From Verrucomicrobiota bacterium (GTDB lineage Bacteria > Verrucomicrobiota > Verrucomicrobiia > Opitutales > Opitutaceae): a stretch of 64,000 nt of DNA. Every line of letters starts with the position of its first letter. Position 1 is the first letter of the stretch. Location of the stretch: positions 1-64,000 of the forward strand of contig JAEZDN010000021.1 in NCBI GenBank assembly GCA_023433275.1, written 5' to 3'. A program made the position numbers and the translations under genes. Positions 60,145 to 64,000 of the stretch are shown here, one piece after another. The notes beneath the pieces were generated by a model. It ran no database searches and was not told where the DNA came from. It saw only the letters and a program-made list of their open reading frames with translations.

Positions 60145-60992
60145 CCCGTACGGCACAACTTGTCCTTGGCGCCGGATTGTTTCTTTGCGGCGTGCTCGCG
60201 GGCGTCTACGTGCAACATCGCTGGCCCGTCGGTCGCTGGGGCAAGGAGATTGCGCCCACTCTTGCCGCGCCCGCCGCCGATCCCGGCCAAATCGCCCGCC
60301 TGCCATCCAACCGCCGGCTCGTTCTGTTGCTCGCCGGCCAGTCGAACGCGGCCAACTATGGATCCGTGTTGGCCGATGCCGGCCCCGGTGTGTACGCGTG
60401 GCATGACGGCAAGCTGCTCCCCGCTCGGGATCCCTTGCCGGGAGCGGATCAGCATCGCGGCTCCCCGTGGACCCGGCTCGCTGCCATGCTCATGCTCACG
60501 AAAAGGTACGATGCCGTGGTCCTCGTCGCGATCGCCCAAGGCGGCACCTACGCGGCGGACTGGGCCCCTGGCGGATCCTGGCATGGACGCCTGCAACAAA
60601 CGCTGCGCGATCTTCAGCAAGCGGAATTGCCGCCCGACTTCATCCTCTGGCAACAAGGGGAATCCGAAGGGGGAACCCCCGGCGCCGCGGGACAGGATTA
60701 CCTGACGACGATGACGGCCCTCCTGGAATCGACGCGCAGCCTTGCGCCCCACGCTCGTTGGGTCATCGCGCGCGCCACCTATTCGGATCATCACCTCGGC
60801 AATGCACAAATTCGGGAAGCCCAACGTCTCGCGGCGAGTCTGCCTGGCGCTCACCCGGGTCCCGACCTCGATATATTGGACGGCCCGTATCGCAGCGACG
60901 GCGTCCACTTTAATGGCCGGGGTCTCGATGCCGCCGCGGCCCTCTGGCGCGACTCGCTCGATCCTCTGTTGGTGGAACGAACTGCGCCATGA
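60141..60992 (+). CDS. SGNH/GDSL-type carbohydrate esterase (CE6/sialate O-acetylesterase-like), exported
   Basis: 283 aa. N-terminal hydrophobic segment (QLVLGAGLFLCGVLAGVYV) reads as signal peptide or membrane anchor. Block I nucleophile in LLAGQSNAANYG (GQSN), an oxyanion block WQQGESEGG, and catalytic Asp/His in SDGVHFNGRG. Removes O-acetyl groups from sugars or, in some SGNH partners of OafA proteins, finishes the acyl transfer in the periplasm. Sits between overlap points: 4 bases with the GT upstream, 4 bases with the acyltransferase downstream. Confidence 0.9.
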   Translation: MTRTAQLVLGAGLFLCGVLAGVYVQHRWPVGRWGKEIAPTLAAPAADPGQIARLPSNRRLVLLLAGQSNAANYGSVLADAGPGVYAWHDGKLLPARDPLPGADQHRGSPWTRLAAMLMLTKRYDAVVLVAIAQGGTYAADWAPGGSWHGRLQQTLRDLQQAELPPDFILWQQGESEGGTPGAAGQDYLTTMTALLESTRSLAPHARWVIARATYSDHHLGNAQIREAQRLAASLPGAHPGPDLDILDGPYRSDGVHFNGRGLDAAAALWRDSLDPLLVERTAP

Positions 60993-62077
60993 ACCGGATC
61001 CCCACGCTCGACGGATTGCGCGGCCTGGCGATCCTGCTGGTGTTGGCGGGCCACACGGTGACCAACTCCTCCGCCGCGCTGGCGGACGCCCGGCGCTGGT
61101 GGGAATGTTTGGCCAATCCCGGCATGGGCGTCCGACTGTTTTTTGCGCTTAGCGGCTACTTGATCACCACCCTCCTGTTGCGAGAGCAGGAAACACGGGG
61201 CTCTGTCGAACTGGGCGGTTTCTACCGGCGGCGAGCCCGGCGCATTCTGCCGGCATTTTATGTTTTTCTGTTCCTTCTCGCCATCTGGATCCATCTCGAC
61301 GCGGAGGCCACCCGTCTGCCGCTGAGCGCTTGGTTTTCCACCGCAGCCTTCGCGTGGAATTATTCCTTCCTGTGGACCGATCACGGCGTGGCCGGACTGT
61401 GGAATCTCGCGCATACGTGGAGCCTCGCCCTTGAAGTCCAGTTCTACCTGCTGTGGCCCCTCGTTCTGATCCGCCTGGGCCCGCGCCGCGCGCTCCACGT
61501 CTGCCTCGCCTTGCTCGGGCTGGCGCCCCTGATCCGCCTGGGGATTTATTTCTTTCTTCCGCAACAACGCGGTTTGCTCGGAATGATGCTGCACACCAGT
61601 TACGACGGGGTGATCGCAGGGTCGGCCGCCGCCCTGCTCGTGCGCTGGCCCTCCGTGACCGCACACTTGCGCCGTTACGCCAGCCCGGGCGCCTGTCTCG
61701 CCTTGGGCTGGATCTTTCTCCTCGGGCCGCTGGCGAATTTCGGAATACGGGGATTCTCCATCCTGGTGGGCTTCAGCCTCGATGCACTCGCCGCCGCCTG
61801 GCTGGTCAGTTCCCTGCACCTCCATCCCCCAGCCTGGGCAAACCGGCTGCTGGGTGAGGGCGTGATGCCCGCCTTGGGCCTCATTTCCTACAGCCTTTAC
61901 CTTTGGCAACAGCCATTCCTCTCCCGCGACCGCTGGCTGGGCGACGGCTGGGTTTTCCTCCCACTGGTGGCCGCCATTGCCATGGCAACCGTCTCCTACT
62001 TTTTCGTCGAGCGACCTTTTCTTTCGCACCGTAGGCCGGGTCCGCCTCGCCTACCGTCCGCCGCACCCCAGACTTGA
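60989..62077 (+). CDS. O-acyltransferase, OafA/YrhL (acyltransferase 3) family
   Basis: 362 aa membrane protein. IPTLDGLRGLAILLVLAGHT (His in GHT), GVRLFFALSGYLITTLLL, FYRRRARRILPAFY and HTWSLALEVQFYLLWP. Second member of the family here; lacks its own SGNH domain, which the overlapping gene upstream could supply in trans. Confidence 0.95.
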   Translation: MNRIPTLDGLRGLAILLVLAGHTVTNSSAALADARRWWECLANPGMGVRLFFALSGYLITTLLLREQETRGSVELGGFYRRRARRILPAFYVFLFLLAIWIHLDAEATRLPLSAWFSTAAFAWNYSFLWTDHGVAGLWNLAHTWSLALEVQFYLLWPLVLIRLGPRRALHVCLALLGLAPLIRLGIYFFLPQQRGLLGMMLHTSYDGVIAGSAAALLVRWPSVTAHLRRYASPGACLALGWIFLLGPLANFGIRGFSILVGFSLDALAAAWLVSSLHLHPPAWANRLLGEGVMPALGLISYSLYLWQQPFLSRDRWLGDGWVFLPLVAAIAMATVSYFFVERPFLSHRRPGPPRLPSAAPQT

Positions 62078-62104
62078 TCGCCCCCCCTTCGACGCCAGCT
62101 CGCC

Positions 62105-63655
62105 ATGTCCACCCCCAACCCTGATTTCAACCGGAGCCGCTTTCTCACGTTCGCGGACATCGCGGGGGGGCTGCGCCGGATCATGGACGCCGGGCGGATG
62201 CCGCTGGCGCTGATCCTGGCGGCACTCTGCGGCCTGCTCCTCTATCAGGGCAGCGAAAACATCCTGGGTTACATCCTGATCGCGGTCGGCACCTGGGCAT
62301 CCCTCGCCCTGTGGGGCCGGATGGGCATCGGGCTGCCGGTGCTGCCGATGTTCGTGCTGCAGCACTTCTTCACGTTCGCCCTGCCCATCCTCACCGACAA
62401 CGAAACCCTCGAGCGCTACCCCGCGGGACTCATCAACCTGGCGAGCTTCGAGGTGTTCATCCTCATGGGCGTCATGTCCCTCACCTGGTACTTTGCCCTC
62501 CAGCAGATGCGATCATCTCCCCCGGTCTGCTATGCCCTCCAGGGCTTTGAAAAGGACGGCCTCAAGCGCCTCCGGTTCATCGGCTCCGCCATGATCATCG
62601 GCATCACCGCGTTCAACGTTGCCCGCATGACGGGGTTCATGAACACGATCTATGCGGTACTGCCATCCGGCATGAACGCCATCGTCAATGCCCTCACCTC
62701 TGCCGTCGGCGTGTGCGGATTTTTCCTGGTCGCCATGCTGCAGGGCAGCGGGGAAGAGCCGCCGTGGCAACGCACCGTCCTCTGGACGCTGTTTGCGATC
62801 AACCTCCTCGTCCTTTCCTCCGGCTTCATTCTCTCCTCGGCCTCACTCCTTGTCGGCGCCGTGTTCATCGGACTCCTCTGGGGCAGCGGCCGCGTGCCAT
62901 GGCGCTTCATCATCATTCTCGTCTCCATCCTCGCGTTTCTAAATTTCGGGAAGTTCGTCATGCGCGAGCGTTATTGGGTCGACGAGGATGAGATGAGGAA
63001 TCTGACAATCTCGCTGGTCCAGTTGCCCGAGGTCTACGCGGAGTGGGCGGAAGCCAGCTACGACCTGCTGGTCAACGATGCGCCGCCCGAGCCAGCGGTC
63101 TTCAGCCGCGCGCCGTCCCGTGAGGGCCAGAGTCTGCTCAATCGCGTCAACAACATGCAGAATCTGCTCTATGTGATGGATTCGATCGAAAATTATCGCA
63201 CGCCAGTCCTGCATGGCGCCACTTACACTCTCATCCCGCCGCTGTTGGTGCCGCGCTACTTTTGGCCGGACAAGCCCCGCGCCCACGAAGGACAGATCAT
63301 GCTGAACATCCATTTTGGCCGGCAAAGCCTGGAGGCCACCGCGGTGACCTTCGTGGCTTGGGGTTTGCTCGCCGAGGCCTGCGGCAATTTCGGACTGTTC
63401 TATGGGTCCATCTTCCTCGGCATTGTCCTCGGCCTGTTCTGCGCATGGACCGAAAGATTTACCACCGCCAAGCTGCTGTTCTCCCTCGAAGGCCTGCTGG
63501 CGCTGGTGATTTTCATGGGGCTCCTGAATTCGTATGAGATGGTGGCGAGCGTGCTCATCACCTCCATCTTTCAGTCGCTGTTTCCAGTGTTGATGGGGTG
63601 CAGTCCATTCGTCGAACGACAAAGTTCGCTCCGACCCGATGTCTATGGAGCCTGA
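62105..63655 (+). CDS. Polytopic membrane protein, putative O-antigen polymerase (Wzy-like)
   Basis: 516 aa, about 10-12 membrane segments, a large periplasmic loop at about 290-400 (WVDEDEMRNL...SLLNRVNNMQNLLYVMD...PPLLVPRYFWPDKP) and the closing pattern FVAWGLLAEACGNFGLFYGSIF, all characteristic of Wzy/EpsG-like polymerases. No sequence family is certain. If it is a Wzy, the locus mixes polymerase-type and ABC-exporter-type features. 27-base gap from the acyltransferase, the largest in the operon. Confidence 0.75.
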   Translation: MSTPNPDFNRSRFLTFADIAGGLRRIMDAGRMPLALILAALCGLLLYQGSENILGYILIAVGTWASLALWGRMGIGLPVLPMFVLQHFFTFALPILTDNETLERYPAGLINLASFEVFILMGVMSLTWYFALQQMRSSPPVCYALQGFEKDGLKRLRFIGSAMIIGITAFNVARMTGFMNTIYAVLPSGMNAIVNALTSAVGVCGFFLVAMLQGSGEEPPWQRTVLWTLFAINLLVLSSGFILSSASLLVGAVFIGLLWGSGRVPWRFIIILVSILAFLNFGKFVMRERYWVDEDEMRNLTISLVQLPEVYAEWAEASYDLLVNDAPPEPAVFSRAPSREGQSLLNRVNNMQNLLYVMDSIENYRTPVLHGATYTLIPPLLVPRYFWPDKPRAHEGQIMLNIHFGRQSLEATAVTFVAWGLLAEACGNFGLFYGSIFLGIVLGLFCAWTERFTTAKLLFSLEGLLALVIFMGLLNSYEMVASVLITSIFQSLFPVLMGCSPFVERQSSLRPDVYGA

Positions 63656-64000
63656 CCAGAGTTGCCCCCCGCCCGCCCTTCGGCTGGCCATCGTGGTTTC
63701 ACACCCCATCCAATATTACAGCCCCTGGTTTCGCTGGATGGCCGCCGCAGGCTGGCGCCTGCGGGTATTCTATCTCTGGGACTTCGGGGTGGTCGCGACG
63801 ACCGACCGGGAGTTCGGCCGTTCTGTCGCCTGGGACGTCGACCTGCTTTCAGGTTATGATCACGAGTTCGTGCCCAACCGCGCCACGCAACCGGGCACCC
63901 ACCATATCCGCGGTCTCGACAACCCCGCCCTCCCGGACCGTCTCCGGCAATGGGCGCCGGATGTGATCCTCCTTTTTGGCTACAAGTATCTGACGCACCT
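63639..64000 (+). CDS. Glycosyltransferase (GT4-like), N-terminal part, truncated by window edge
   Basis: Open to the last base (120 complete codons). Starts ATG at 63639 or ATG at 63645, within the polymerase gene end. N-terminus LRLAIVVSHPIQYYSPWFRW, YLWDFGVVATTDREFGRSVAWDVDLLSGYDHEFVPN and WAPDVILLFGYK, the layout of GT-B donor-side domains. Continues past the window. Confidence 0.85.
   Translation, partial: MSMEPDQSCPPPALRLAIVVSHPIQYYSPWFRWMAAAGWRLRVFYLWDFGVVATTDREFGRSVAWDVDLLSGYDHEFVPNRATQPGTHHIRGLDNPALPDRLRQWAPDVILLFGYKYLTH

Overview
The window is 64 kb of uniformly GC-rich, gene-dense bacterial chromosome. It holds housekeeping genes (ndk, glgA, rnr, guaB, purA, ruvC, recR, ybaB), a large two-component-propeller hybrid histidine kinase, secreted proteins with Ig-like and Gly-rich sorting tails, and coding sequence that prefers CTC over CTG for leucine. 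This mix fits a Verrucomicrobiota of the Opitutales/Opitutaceae type. That assignment is an inference from gene content and style; no rRNA or other phylogenetic marker was compared.

Layout. (1) 1-7.9 kb is the 3' end of a nonribosomal peptide locus: a truncated A-PCP protein, a C-A-PCP-TE terminal synthetase, a SyrD/PvdE-type cyclic-peptide exporter and an Sfp-type phosphopantetheinyl transferase, tightly spaced. (2) 7.9-13.4 kb carries type II secretion genes gspD, gspE and gspF. (3) 13.4-14.2 kb is a repeat island. (4) 14.2-27.6 kb holds SOS-associated peptidase, tRNA-Glu, ndk, photolyase, glycogen synthase, RNase R, IMP dehydrogenase and the hybrid kinase. (5) 27.7-30.8 kb holds a secreted protein, a matrixin-like metalloprotease ending in a GlyGly-CTERM-like tail, and a rhombosortase-like intramembrane protease. 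(6) 30.8-41.8 kb is mixed housekeeping: IMPase-like, purA, SulP transporter, YoaK/DUF1275, ruvC, small Cys-rich protein, tRNA-Gly, recR, ybaB, an SDR-type reductase and a DJ-1 protein. (7) 41.9-64 kb is a surface polysaccharide locus: asnB-type amidotransferase, glycosyltransferases, Wzm/Wzt ABC exporter, FkbM methyltransferase, GT11 fucosyltransferase-like protein, hexapeptide acetyltransferases, two OafA-type O-acyltransferases around an SGNH esterase, and a Wzy-like polymerase. From 44,090 on, its genes are all on the + strand with overlaps or gaps of at most 27 bp, which suggests one long operon running off the window.

The most interesting biology is the pairing of a GlyGly-CTERM-like metalloprotease with its own rhombosortase-like protease in a genome segment that also encodes type II secretion. 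In Vibrio, GlyGly-CTERM substrates are secreted by the T2SS and handled by rhombosortase; here a separate lineage seems to have the same parts. Also notable are a terminal thioesterase with Cys in place of the nucleophilic Ser, an upstream A domain whose A7 Asp is Gly and whose codon use changes within the domain, a GT2-acetyltransferase fusion, and families of GTAG-headed palindromes (REP/BIME-like) plus a longer hairpin element scattered through the intergenic spaces without a RAYT transposase in view.
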